Shown: in pieces, positions 1 through 5,013 of the stretch
Numbering within the stretch: the first letter of the stretch is position 1
Layout: each line of letters begins with the position of its first letter
Source: Betaproteobacteria bacterium
GTDB lineage: Bacteria; Pseudomonadota; Gammaproteobacteria; Burkholderiales; SG8-39
DNA length: 10,971 bases
NCBI GenBank assembly: GCA_016867955.1
Contig: VGIE01000037.1
Span: forward strand, 1 to 10,971
Direction of reading: 5' to 3'
Position numbers and translations under genes: made by a program
Notes under the pieces: generated by a model
What the model saw: only the letters and a program-made list of their open reading frames with translations
Database searches by the model: none
Told to the model about the DNA's origin: nothing

Positions 1-127
1 AAACGTCGACAACGAACTCCATGGGGGTGTAGTCATCGTTGAGGAGGATAACCTTGTACATGGGCGGAGGCTTGAGCTTGCTCTTCTTTGTCTCAAGGAC
101 CGCGCCGTCTCGCGAACGATTTGCCAT
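1..127 (-). CDS. clpS: ClpS adaptor protein, N-terminal part (runs off window)
   Basis: ClpS delivers N-degron substrates to the ClpAP protease in the cytoplasm. Only the first 42 codons are here, starting at the ATG whose complement is 125-127; the rest and any clpA lie beyond base 1. The visible protein has a short charged N-terminal tail, then KPPPMYKVILLNDDYTPMEF, the family hallmark. The NDD residues (30-32) lie in the loop that lines the N-degron pocket in known ClpS proteins. The N-terminal tail (about 20 residues before PPPMYKV) has the usual length for passing into ClpA. A GGAG ribosome binding site sits a few bases upstream of the ATG. It is divergent from the cold-shock gene, a common pairing in beta- and gammaproteobacteria. 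Identity is secure although the gene is truncated by the window edge. Confidence 0.95.
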   Translation of the reverse strand, partial: MANRSRDGAVLETKKSKLKPPPMYKVILLNDDYTPMEFVVDV

Positions 128-379
128 ACGCTCCAGACATCAGACTGACCCTGTGCATCGTGATTTTCCGCACGGATGCCTGCGTCTGGAACCCATGCCA
201 CCATCACGATGCCCCCGGTGCCTCGCGGCGCCAACCCTGCGCCGAAATCCGCGCCATTCGCATGGTTGCACCAGCTTCGCATCATTGCCGCAAATGTACT
301 GGTTGTCCCTGACAAACACAACTTGATAAACGCACCCTGCCACCCTCCGTTGACGCTCTGGGACCGGGCTTTTGCTGCA

Positions 380-408
380 TTGACTAGCCCCCCCAAAGCG
401 CGTATAAG
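380..408 (+). promoter_or_regulatory. Sigma-70 promoter of the cold-shock gene
   Basis: The -35 box TTGACT (380-385) and the -10 box TATAAG (403-408) each match the consensus at five of six positions, with the ideal 17-bp spacer. Transcription would start near 415 and give a leader of about 105 nt before the cspA ATG, in keeping with the long leaders known for cspA-type genes. The spacer contains a run of seven C (388-394). Boxes and spacing are seen directly; activity is inferred. Confidence 0.7.
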
Positions 409-482
409 GCTCCCTGTGTTTGTTCTCCAAGCGGTTTGAAGGTCGTCAGGTCCTACTGCTGCATTGAAGTTCAGGCATAGTT

Positions 483-497
483 CCGGGCTTTTCCCGG
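483..497 (+). promoter_or_regulatory. Leader hairpin just upstream of the cspA ribosome binding site
   Basis: CCGGG (483-487) and CCCGG (493-497) form a five-GC-pair stem around the loop CTTTT, extendable by two U-G pairs. It ends 12 bases before the AGGA ribosome binding site (510-513). Leader structure controls translation of many cspA-type mRNAs, so this could be a temperature-sensitive or autoregulatory element; that role is inference. A competing pairing, TTCCC-G-GGGAA at 491-501, uses the same bases. Confidence 0.4.
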
Positions 498-520
498 GGA
501 ATTGATCTTAGGATGGGTCT

Positions 521-724
521 ATGCCAACAGGTACAGTGAAGTGGTTCAACGATGCAAAGGGGTATGGCTTCATTACCCCTGATGACGGCGGGGAGGATTT
601 GTTTGCGCACTTCTCCGCGATACAGATGAGTGGTTTCAAGACGCTGAAGGAAGGCCAAAAGGTCCAGTTTGAAGTGACACAGGGCCCCAAAGGCAAGCAG
701 GCCTCGAACATTCAGGCCGCATAA
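521..724 (+). CDS. cspA: Cold-shock protein, CspA family
   Basis: A 67-aa single cold-shock domain, a small five-strand OB-fold protein that binds single-stranded nucleic acid and melts RNA structure. The start MPTGTVKWFNDAKGYGFI is the family signature, with RNP1 (KGYGFI, about residues 13-18) and RNP2 (DLFAHF, about 26-31) both intact. Length is standard. The ATG follows AGGA (510-513) at 7 nt. It has its own promoter about 105 bp upstream and a strong terminator 12 bp downstream, so it is monocistronic. Position divergent to clpS is common for csp genes, but which paralogue (CspA, CspD or other) cannot be settled from one copy; the symbol denotes the family. Nothing in the protein looks unusual. 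Confidence 0.96.
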   Translation: MPTGTVKWFNDAKGYGFITPDDGGEDLFAHFSAIQMSGFKTLKEGQKVQFEVTQGPKGKQASNIQAA

Positions 725-735
725 CAAGATTCTTG

Positions 736-766
736 AAAACGGGCGCCTCGGCGCCCGTTTTTCTTT
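736..766 (+). terminator. Rho-independent terminator after cspA
   Basis: GGGCGC (741-746) and GCGCCC (751-756) around a CTCG tetraloop, extended outward by AAAAC/GTTTT to an 11-bp stem (736-761), followed by a T-rich tail. The flanking A/T symmetry makes it potentially bidirectional. Confidence 0.93.
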
Positions 767-961
767 CAGATTCCGGGCGATCGCCGTTGCCCGTAGCCGT
801 TCCCCTTCAAGCCTGATAAACCTTCGGGCGCCGGCGTGGCCGCCACGCTTCCGGTGCGGAGAGTTTGCGGGTGTCAGCGGGTCGATGCGCGCCGCGTCAC
901 TCGTGGTAGCGTAGCGAAGCAATTGCGGCGTCACATCCCTTCACCCCAAGAGGAAGTCCGA

Positions 962-1159
962 ATGAAGAAGATCATCACCTTGCTGGTAGCCCTGGCGTTC
1001 GCTGGAACGAGCAACTTCGCTGCGGCTCAGGCCGCTGCACCGGCCAAGTCGGCACCTGCCGCGGCACCGGCAGCGCCTTCTGCTGCTCCGGCCAAGGCCG
1101 AAGCCCAGAAGAAGAAGGCCAAGGCGAAACGCGCCAAGAAGACCAAAGCCGCTAACTAA
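962..1159 (+). CDS. Small secreted Ala/Pro/Lys-rich protein, function unknown
   Basis: A 65-aa protein. Residues 1-22 are a signal peptide (MKKIITLLVALAFAG, then a hydrophobic stretch ending FAAA), with likely cleavage before QAAAP. The mature part is an Ala/Pro-rich linker (about 23-45) followed by a strongly basic tail with KKKAKAKRAKKTK (about 50-62). No cysteine and no known fold. The start at MKK is chosen because it follows AGAGGAAG (949-956) and begins a proper signal peptide; a longer frame from 836 exists but its extra residues are arbitrary. The basic tail resembles the low-complexity tails of H1-like and acid-shock-type proteins, which suggests binding to polyanions such as envelope polysaccharide or DNA, but that is only composition. 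It is flanked by terminators on both sides and is probably a single-gene transcript. Real gene likely; function unknown. Confidence 0.82.
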   Translation: MKKIITLLVALAFAGTSNFAAAQAAAPAKSAPAAAPAAPSAAPAKAEAQKKKAKAKRAKKTKAAN

Positions 1160-1174
1160 TTGAATTATTGGTGG

Positions 1175-1217
1175 AAAGGCCCCGGAGGTCTTGAACCCTC
1201 CGGGCCTTTGGCTTTTT
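1175..1217 (+). terminator. Rho-independent terminator after the 65-aa protein gene
   Basis: AAAGGCC-C-CGGAGG (1175-1188) pairs with CCTCCG-GGCCTTT (1197-1209) with a single bulged C, followed by five T (1213-1217). A stem of 13 pairs is very strong. Confidence 0.92.
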
Positions 1218-1237
1218 GTGCCGTCGAGTCAACCGCA

Positions 1238-1286
1238 TGCCTGAAGCTGGCGTTAAGTCCTGCGACCGGGAAATTCCGGTCAGGCA
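1238..1286 (+). promoter_or_regulatory. Nested inverted repeats upstream of the 53-aa protein gene
   Basis: Outer arms TGCCTGA (1238-1244) and TCAGGCA (1280-1286) enclose an inner perfect inverted repeat, GACCGG-GAAATT-CCGGTC (1264-1281). The inner and outer pairings share bases 1280-1281 and so compete. They lie 31-79 bp before the start codon, so they could be leader RNA structure or an operator. I see no clear -35/-10 pair here. Confidence 0.35.
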
Positions 1287-1316
1287 AATACTTCGAACCC
1301 ATTAGAGAGGAAGAAA

Positions 1317-1478
1317 ATGCAAAAGCTGCTCGCCGTTATCCTGTCTGCCGTTTTCGCCGGTGTGACGTTCAATGCAGTTGCCGCCGATGCCAAGAAGGAC
1401 GAGAAGAAGGCAGAGGTAAAGAAGGACGAGAAGAAGACCGAGGCCAAGAAGGACGAGAAGAAGGCCGAGAAAAAGTAA
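1317..1478 (+). CDS. Small secreted protein of 9-residue KKDEKK repeats
   Basis: A 53-aa protein. Residues 1-23 (MQKLLAVILSAVFAG and so on to NAVAA) are a signal peptide, likely cut before DAKK. The mature part is almost entirely three consecutive copies of KKDEKKAEV-like nonamers (residues 26-52): KKDEKKAEV, KKDEKKTEA, KKDEKKAEK. The alternation of Lys with Asp/Glu at 3-4 residue spacing should favour a single charged alpha helix stabilised by salt bridges; that is inference from composition. The ATG follows GAGAGGAAG closely, a strong ribosome binding site, and the stop is followed by a perfect terminator, so this is very likely a true gene although its size makes it easy to miss. It shares its general plan (signal peptide, Lys-rich mature part) with the 65-aa protein just upstream, but not its sequence. 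Function unknown. Confidence 0.82.
   Translation: MQKLLAVILSAVFAGVTFNAVAADAKKDEKKAEVKKDEKKTEAKKDEKKAEKK
1392..1472 (+). repeat. Three tandem 27-bp units inside the 53-aa protein gene
   Basis: Three in-frame 27-bp units, each beginning AAGAAGGACGAGAAGAAG and differing only in the last nine bases. The near-identity of the first 18 bases at DNA level suggests recent duplication or ongoing unit gain and loss, which would change protein length by nine residues per step. Confidence 0.9.
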
Positions 1479-1505
1479 TTCGTCTGTCGACGAACCGCAG
1501 TCATG

Positions 1506-1534
1506 GGCAGGGTTCTTCCCTGCCTTTTTCTTTT
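1506..1534 (+). terminator. Rho-independent terminator after the 53-aa protein gene
   Basis: Perfect 7-bp stem GGCAGGG (1506-1512) / CCCTGCC (1518-1524), loop TTCTT, then TTTTTCTTTT. It lies only 16 bp before the start of the DUF192 gene, so that gene needs its own promoter or depends on read-through. Confidence 0.93.
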
Positions 1535-1550
1535 GTAAACTGGAACAGTC

Positions 1551-2000
1551 ATGAGCCGTTTCTCCAACCGCATGATGGCATTCACCGTCGCGGCAGCGCT
1601 GGGCGCCCCTGCGGCCATGGCGCAAATGTCACAGATCAGGCTTGCTGCCGGAATGCATTTGGTGCAGGCCGAGGTTGCGAGCACCAACGAAACCCGGACG
1701 CAGGGCTTGATGTACCGGACATCGATGGGGCCGAACCAGGGAATGCTGTTCGTCTTTCCGCATGACGAGGCTCATTGCATGTGGATGAAGAACACGCTGA
1801 TCCCGCTTGTCGTCGCCTTCATCGACGCCAAGGGGCAAATCGTGAGTATTCACGAAATGAAGCCCAAGACTGAAACCCCGCAATGCGCAACTGCTCCGGC
1901 GCGCTATGCCCTTGAAATGAACGCCGGTTGGTTCCGGACCAAGGGTATTCTGGCCGGCACGCGGATCACGGGACTCGAAAAGGCCCCAGCGCCTCGTTGA
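1551..2000 (+). CDS. DUF192 family secreted protein
   Basis: A 149-aa protein with a signal peptide (residues 1-24, with RFSNR before a hydrophobic stretch ending in AMAQ) and a DUF192 domain over about residues 30-142. Family landmarks are in order: GLMYR (about 52-56), GMLFVFP (63-69), CMWMKNTLIPL (75-85) and YALEMNAGWF (118-127). DUF192 is a small conserved exported fold of unknown biochemical role; the sequence suggests periplasmic location and no enzyme activity can be assigned. The first ATG is preferred because it gives a basic n-region, but the ribosome binding site is weak (TGGAAC) and Met8 or Met9 are alternatives. A TAAACT -10-like box (1536-1541) sits so close that a transcript from it would have almost no leader. 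Followed at once by a terminator shared with the convergent gene. Confidence 0.9.
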   Translation: MSRFSNRMMAFTVAAALGAPAAMAQMSQIRLAAGMHLVQAEVASTNETRTQGLMYRTSMGPNQGMLFVFPHDEAHCMWMKNTLIPLVVAFIDAKGQIVSIHEMKPKTETPQCATAPARYALEMNAGWFRTKGILAGTRITGLEKAPAPR

Positions 2001-2017
2001 TTGTCCTGGCTGAAACA

Positions 2018-2042
2018 AGAAGGGGCCCTGAGGGCCCCTTTC
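2018..2042. terminator. Bidirectional terminator between convergent genes
   Basis: Perfect stem AGGGGCCC (2021-2028) / GGGCCCCT (2032-2039) around TGA, with TTTCTC on the plus side and TCTTGTTT reading on the minus side. It sits between the stop of the DUF192 gene (2000) and the stop of the minus-strand membrane protein gene (2062), so it can serve both. Confidence 0.88.
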
Positions 2043-2061
2043 TCATTGAAGCGGAGTCGGC

Positions 2062-2655
2062 TTACAGGCCGCCGTTCTGCTGCGCCACCATGCAGTACAG
2101 CATGGGGATGGAAAAGAAAGTGTTGAAGCGGGAGGTCAGCATTGCCGTCCGTGCCGACTTTGCCTTGACGTCCGGTTCGGCTGCAACAATGCCCAGCGCG
2201 CGCTGCTGATTGGGCCAAATGATGAACCAGACGTTGTAGGCCATCACCAGCGCCAGCCACATGCCGATACCAATCGCCAGGTGCGAGCGCTGCAGCCCGA
2301 GTGCCTGGGCGATATAGCCGCTCATCCATGCCAGCAGAAGGCCGGTGACCACGGTCGCAAGCGCAGCCCAACGAAACCAGAATAGCGCGGTCGGCGCGAT
2401 GACCTTGCTGATTGCCGGTTTCTGCTCATCGGGGATTTTCGGCATCGAGGGAATCTGCACGAAATTGAAGTACCAGAGCAGCCCGATCCACATCACGCCA
2501 GAAAGCACGTGGAGCCAGCGCATGAAGAACATGGACCACGCATGGTCAACCTTTGTCCAGGTACCGGTGATCGAACCAACCAGCAGGATGATGACGATGA
2601 GGAGGACGATACCGGCAGTGACGGTGCGCCCGAGGGATTGAAAGATGGCGCTCAT
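2062..2655 (-). CDS. PuuD/urate-oxidase-N type membrane protein lacking cytochrome c domain
   Basis: A 197-aa polytopic inner-membrane protein with about five hydrophobic segments: 13-34 (GIVLLIVIILLVGSI), 41-64, 87-110 (FWFRWAALATVVTGLLLAWM), 123-147 and 176-190. The motifs MRWLHVLSGVMWIGLLWYFN and, near the C-terminus, NTFFSIPMLYCMV are those of the urate hydroxylase PuuD N-terminal membrane domain (Urate_ox_N). Full PuuD proteins are about twice as long and end in a cytochrome c domain; this one has no CxxCH and stops after the membrane part. No purine-degradation gene is nearby, so a urate role is doubtful; such short homologues are often left as hypothetical or misnamed. His49 in the conserved WLHVLSG could be a haem ligand (inference). 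The start is set at MSAIF by a perfect GAAGGAGA site; longer in-frame starts lack one. Downstream of xseA but separated by 274 bp and with its own promoter. Confidence 0.8.
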   Translation of the reverse strand: MSAIFQSLGRTVTAGIVLLIVIILLVGSITGTWTKVDHAWSMFFMRWLHVLSGVMWIGLLWYFNFVQIPSMPKIPDEQKPAISKVIAPTALFWFRWAALATVVTGLLLAWMSGYIAQALGLQRSHLAIGIGMWLALVMAYNVWFIIWPNQQRALGIVAAEPDVKAKSARTAMLTSRFNTFFSIPMLYCMVAQQNGGL

Positions 2656-2718
2656 GACAGAGTCTCCTTCGTTGTTAGATTGACGGCCGCATTCGGACCG
2701 CGGTTGCAGCGGCGCGCA

Positions 2719-2727
2719 AGTGTAGCA
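2719..2727 (-). promoter_or_regulatory. Probable extended -10 promoter of the PuuD-like gene
   Basis: Read on the minus strand, TG-C-TACACT gives an extended -10 element (TACACT at 2719-2724). A TTGGCA lies further upstream (2745-2750), but at 20 bp it is too far for an ideal -35. Transcription would start near 2712 and give a leader of about 57 nt. Confidence 0.4.
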
Positions 2728-2929
2728 CAATGGCCTTCGCTTTATGCCAACGGCATGGCCAGCTCCCGGTTTGAGAACACGCGCCGGACGCGGCTGGCAT
2801 TGTGAAACGTGTCGGGTGCCGCAAGCGCGGCGAGCAGGCTGTCGTGTGGTACCTGCGCCAGGCTCCTATGCTGGAGGCAGGGGAGTCGTTCCGGCACTGG
2901 AAGCAATGCGTGCTGCGTGCCTTACGGCA

Positions 2930-4261
2930 TCAGCTTGTCCTCTCCACGCGGGCGCGAAGGTGGCCTGAGGCAAGGGTGACATCTATCGCATCGCCGGGTG
3001 CGAGGTCGATCGCGCTTCGTACGATGCGGCCCTGCGTGTCCCTGACAACGCTATAACCACGCGCCAGCACGCGGAGCGGATTGAGGTGATCCAGGCTGGC
3101 AGTCAAGGATGCCAGCAAGGCTTCCTCCGTTGCCAGGCGGGATCTGGCAGCGATACCCAGCCGCTTGGCGCTGAGCCCCAAGTGCGCCAGCTTCTCGTCC
3201 GGGCGCGGCTGGAGGTTGCGCAGGCGGTGCAGCAGTGCACCAATGCGCCACTTGCCACGGTCGAAACCATCGAGCCACGCAGCAGCGAGGCGGTCGCTGA
3301 GGCCGCGGACCCGCTCCTGCTGCAGGTCAATCCGGTGACGCGGATGCTCGAGCCGGCGCGCCAGGGAGTCGAGTTGCTGCATCCTGTTCTCCATCACACG
3401 CAGGGCGAGATCACCGACCCGATTGCCCAGGGTTCGGATGCTGCGGCGCAATTCGGCGGCGTCCGGACTGGTTAGTTCCGCGGCAGCGGTCGGTGTCGGC
3501 GCCCGGCGATCAGCAGCCAGATCTGCGATGGTCACATCGGTTTCATGCCCAACCCCGGACACCACTGGAATCGGACAGGCGCGGATAGCTCTTGCAACTT
3601 GCTCTTCGTTGAAGGCCCACAGGTCTTCAATGCTGCCACCGCCGCGCGCAAGGATCAGCACGTCGCATTCGGCTCTGGTTCCGGCGACTCCAAGTGTGTT
3701 CGCGATTTCTGCCGCCGCTCCCGCGCCTTGAACCTGAACGGGGTAGATGACGACCTTAATGGCTGGATTGCGCCTCTTCAGCGTCGCGAGGATGTCGCGG
3801 AGCGCGGCAGCTTTCAGAGACGTGATCACGCCGATCGCCCGGGGAAACACGGGGAGTTCGCGCTTGATCCCGGGCGCGAACAGGCCCTGGCGTTCAAGCC
3901 GCTCGCGAAGCTTGAGGAATCGCTCATAGAGAGCCCCCACGCCCGCTCGACGCATGGATTCGATATTGAGTTGCAGGTCGCCGCGCGCTTCGTACAGCGT
4001 TACCAGCGCCTGAACCTCGACCTGCATGCCATCCGAGGGCGACCAATCCAGGTACTGGCTGCGATGACGGAACATGACGCACCGCAGTTGCGCCTGTTCG
4101 TCCTTCAGCACGAAGTACGAATGTCCCGATCTGGCACGGACAAGATTGGAGATCTCCCCAGTTATCCAGAGTACGGGAAACCGGGACTCGATGATGTCCC
4201 GGACGCTGCGGACCAGCGCGGATACGCTCAGCATGCCTGACTGGACTGCCGGCTCTTGCAT
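2930..4261 (-). CDS. xseA: Exodeoxyribonuclease VII large subunit
   Basis: A 443-aa protein, near the usual length (456 in E. coli). XseA is the catalytic subunit of exonuclease VII, which degrades single-stranded DNA from both ends together with XseB, in the cytoplasm. Order of parts: N-terminal OB-fold DNA-binding domain (about 11-105, with WITGEISNL and SGHSYFVLKD), catalytic domain from about 125 (LPVFPRAIGVITS 136-148, RGGGSIEDLWAFN 206-218, SGVGHETD 235-242, DRRAPTPTAAAE 251-262), a long helical coiled-coil stretch (about 270-385), and the C-terminal LARGYSVV segment. All expected motifs are intact. The start at MQEPAVQ is chosen from family length; its ribosome binding site (GAGG, 11 nt away) is mediocre, so Met10 (MLSVSAL, complement of 4234) and a longer frame reaching 4363 remain possible. 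No xseB is in the window. No clear terminator follows. Confidence 0.95.
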   Translation of the reverse strand: MQEPAVQSGMLSVSALVRSVRDIIESRFPVLWITGEISNLVRARSGHSYFVLKDEQAQLRCVMFRHRSQYLDWSPSDGMQVEVQALVTLYEARGDLQLNIESMRRAGVGALYERFLKLRERLERQGLFAPGIKRELPVFPRAIGVITSLKAAALRDILATLKRRNPAIKVVIYPVQVQGAGAAAEIANTLGVAGTRAECDVLILARGGGSIEDLWAFNEEQVARAIRACPIPVVSGVGHETDVTIADLAADRRAPTPTAAAELTSPDAAELRRSIRTLGNRVGDLALRVMENRMQQLDSLARRLEHPRHRIDLQQERVRGLSDRLAAAWLDGFDRGKWRIGALLHRLRNLQPRPDEKLAHLGLSAKRLGIAARSRLATEEALLASLTASLDHLNPLRVLARGYSVVRDTQGRIVRSAIDLAPGDAIDVTLASGHLRARVERTS

Positions 4262-4432
4262 CTGAGTTTGAGCCTCGTGTCTGTGACCAGGGCTTTGGCT
4301 TGCACGCCGTGTGCGTCCGTCAATTGTCGACAGCAACCCGGGGAAACACGCCACGGTCCCCATGGAACGCGCTATCGTTTCGCCGAAGACCCGCGCCAGG
4401 CGCGGGTTTCCATGGAGTAGCGCGATGGTAAC

Positions 4433-4441
4433 CTATCCACA
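4433..4441 (+). promoter_or_regulatory. Near-match DnaA box
   Basis: CTATCCACA differs from the strongest DnaA box TTATCCACA only at the first base. It lies about 170 bp from the paired perfect boxes. Confidence 0.35.
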
Positions 4442-4522
4442 GCCTGCTGGAAGAAGCCCAGTTGCCCATGAGCGATTGATCCATACTCGCAGTAATGCCT
4501 TGCAACTATATGAATTTGAACA

Positions 4523-4551
4523 AAAATAACTATTGATCAAATTTTGGTCAA
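4523..4551 (-). promoter_or_regulatory. Minus-strand sigma-70 promoter upstream of xseA
   Basis: Read on the minus strand, TTGACC (-35, 4546-4551) and TATTTT (-10, 4523-4528) are separated by exactly 17 bp in the most AT-rich part of the region. Start of transcription would be near 4516, about 255 nt before the xseA start. Its -35 box lies inside the 21-bp near-palindrome at 4532-4552, so binding there could block it. Confidence 0.5.
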
Positions 4552-4552
4552 T
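4532..4552. promoter_or_regulatory. 21-bp near-palindrome over the xseA-side promoter
   Basis: Arms ATTGATCAAA (4532-4541) and TTTGGTCAAT (4543-4552, after one central T) match as inverted repeats at nine of ten positions. Size, symmetry and overlap with the -35 box fit an operator for a dimeric regulator. I cannot name the regulator. Confidence 0.4.
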
Positions 4553-4611
4553 GAACCTAACCCGAGATATTTCAATCGGCTTCCCGTCGCAGCCTTTGTT
4601 CTTCCTACATG

Positions 4612-4636
4612 TTTATCCACAGAACTTGTGGATAAA
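4612..4636. promoter_or_regulatory. Paired inverted DnaA boxes
   Basis: TTTATCCACA (4612-4621) and TGTGGATAAA (4627-4636) form a perfect 10-bp inverted repeat with a GAACT spacer. Each arm contains the full-strength DnaA 9-mer TTATCCACA. The match is seen directly; binding by DnaA is inferred from the known consensus. The pair lies about 75 bp upstream of the -35 box of the xseA-side promoter and about 380 bp upstream of exbB. Confidence 0.6.
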
Positions 4637-5013
4637 TACCGGACGCGCGCATGCCTGTTTCTCTGCGGAATTCGACGGCTCGAAAGTCCTGCGCATTCGG
4701 TTCGACGAGCTGCACTTGCAAGAAGTGTTCGCGGAACAAGGCGATCGCCATGGTTCGCAACGCGCGATGCGAGCAGCGCGCGTGTGCACGCCTTGCCTGC
4801 GGGGGTGGTTCCTTGCTGAAGACGAGGATGCGAGATAAAGTGGCGGCGGCCCGGGCGGCGGTTTGATGTTGAATCCCGAGCACCCGTGCCCGCTCGAATT
4901 CAGGAGCGTGCGTCTGCGCCCGAGTGGAGCGCCCAAGCGTCCTGGCCGTTTTTTTCGGATGCCCGCGCCCGACTGGCAGGCGAAGACATAACGCGTTGCG
5001 AGAGGAGTAGCTC

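Larger units (their letters stand above)
128..520. other. Intergenic region between divergent clpS and cspA
   Basis: 393 bp without a convincing gene. Overlapping short open frames on both strands have no recognisable domain and no good ribosome binding site. It must hold the clpS promoter on the minus strand, for which I see only weak candidates around 285-315, and the cspA promoter and leader described separately. A small inverted repeat, TTGTC-CCT-GACAA, lies at 303-315 and could be a regulator half-site pair, but it is short enough to be chance. Confidence 0.6.
4262..5013. other. Large gene-free region between xseA and exbB with AT-rich core
   Basis: 752 bp between divergent genes. Open frames on both strands (for example minus 4605-5024, plus 4533-4838) have arbitrary composition, no domain and no convincing start, so I call none. 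Contents in order: an 8-bp hairpin ACCCGCGC/GCGCGGGT (4389-4407) without a T-tract; a DnaA-box near-match CTATCCACA (4433-4441); an AT-rich core (about 4495-4580); a minus-strand promoter with an overlapping near-palindrome; paired inverted DnaA boxes (4612-4636); then GC-rich sequence with a seven-T run (4949-4955) before exbB. The xseA leader would be about 255 nt if the promoter at 4523 is used, leaving room for an undetected small RNA or peptide. Confidence 0.6.

Noticed and set aside
1160..1765. 201-aa plus-strand open frame across the terminators
   Set aside because: Passes through two strong terminator hairpins and overlaps the 53-aa and DUF192 genes in another frame; its Gly/Arg/Glu repeats are a frameshifted reading of the KKDEKK units.
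2802..3056. 84-aa plus-strand open frame between the PuuD-like gene and xseA
   Set aside because: GTG start, no ribosome binding site, runs into the antisense of the xseA 3' end, no family seen.
3545..4240. 231-aa plus-strand open frame opposite xseA
   Set aside because: The minus strand encodes full-length XseA with all motifs; this is its antisense.
4389..4407. Hairpin upstream of xseA as a terminator
   Set aside because: Strong 8-bp stem but no T-tract in either direction and no gene ending nearby.
4533..4838. 101-aa plus-strand open frame in the same gap
   Set aside because: Begins inside the AT-rich promoter region without a ribosome binding site and shows no recognisable family.
4262..5013. 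Calling this region the chromosomal origin outright
   Set aside because: Only two perfect boxes plus one near-match, no origin-linked genes and no skew data; kept as a hypothesis only.
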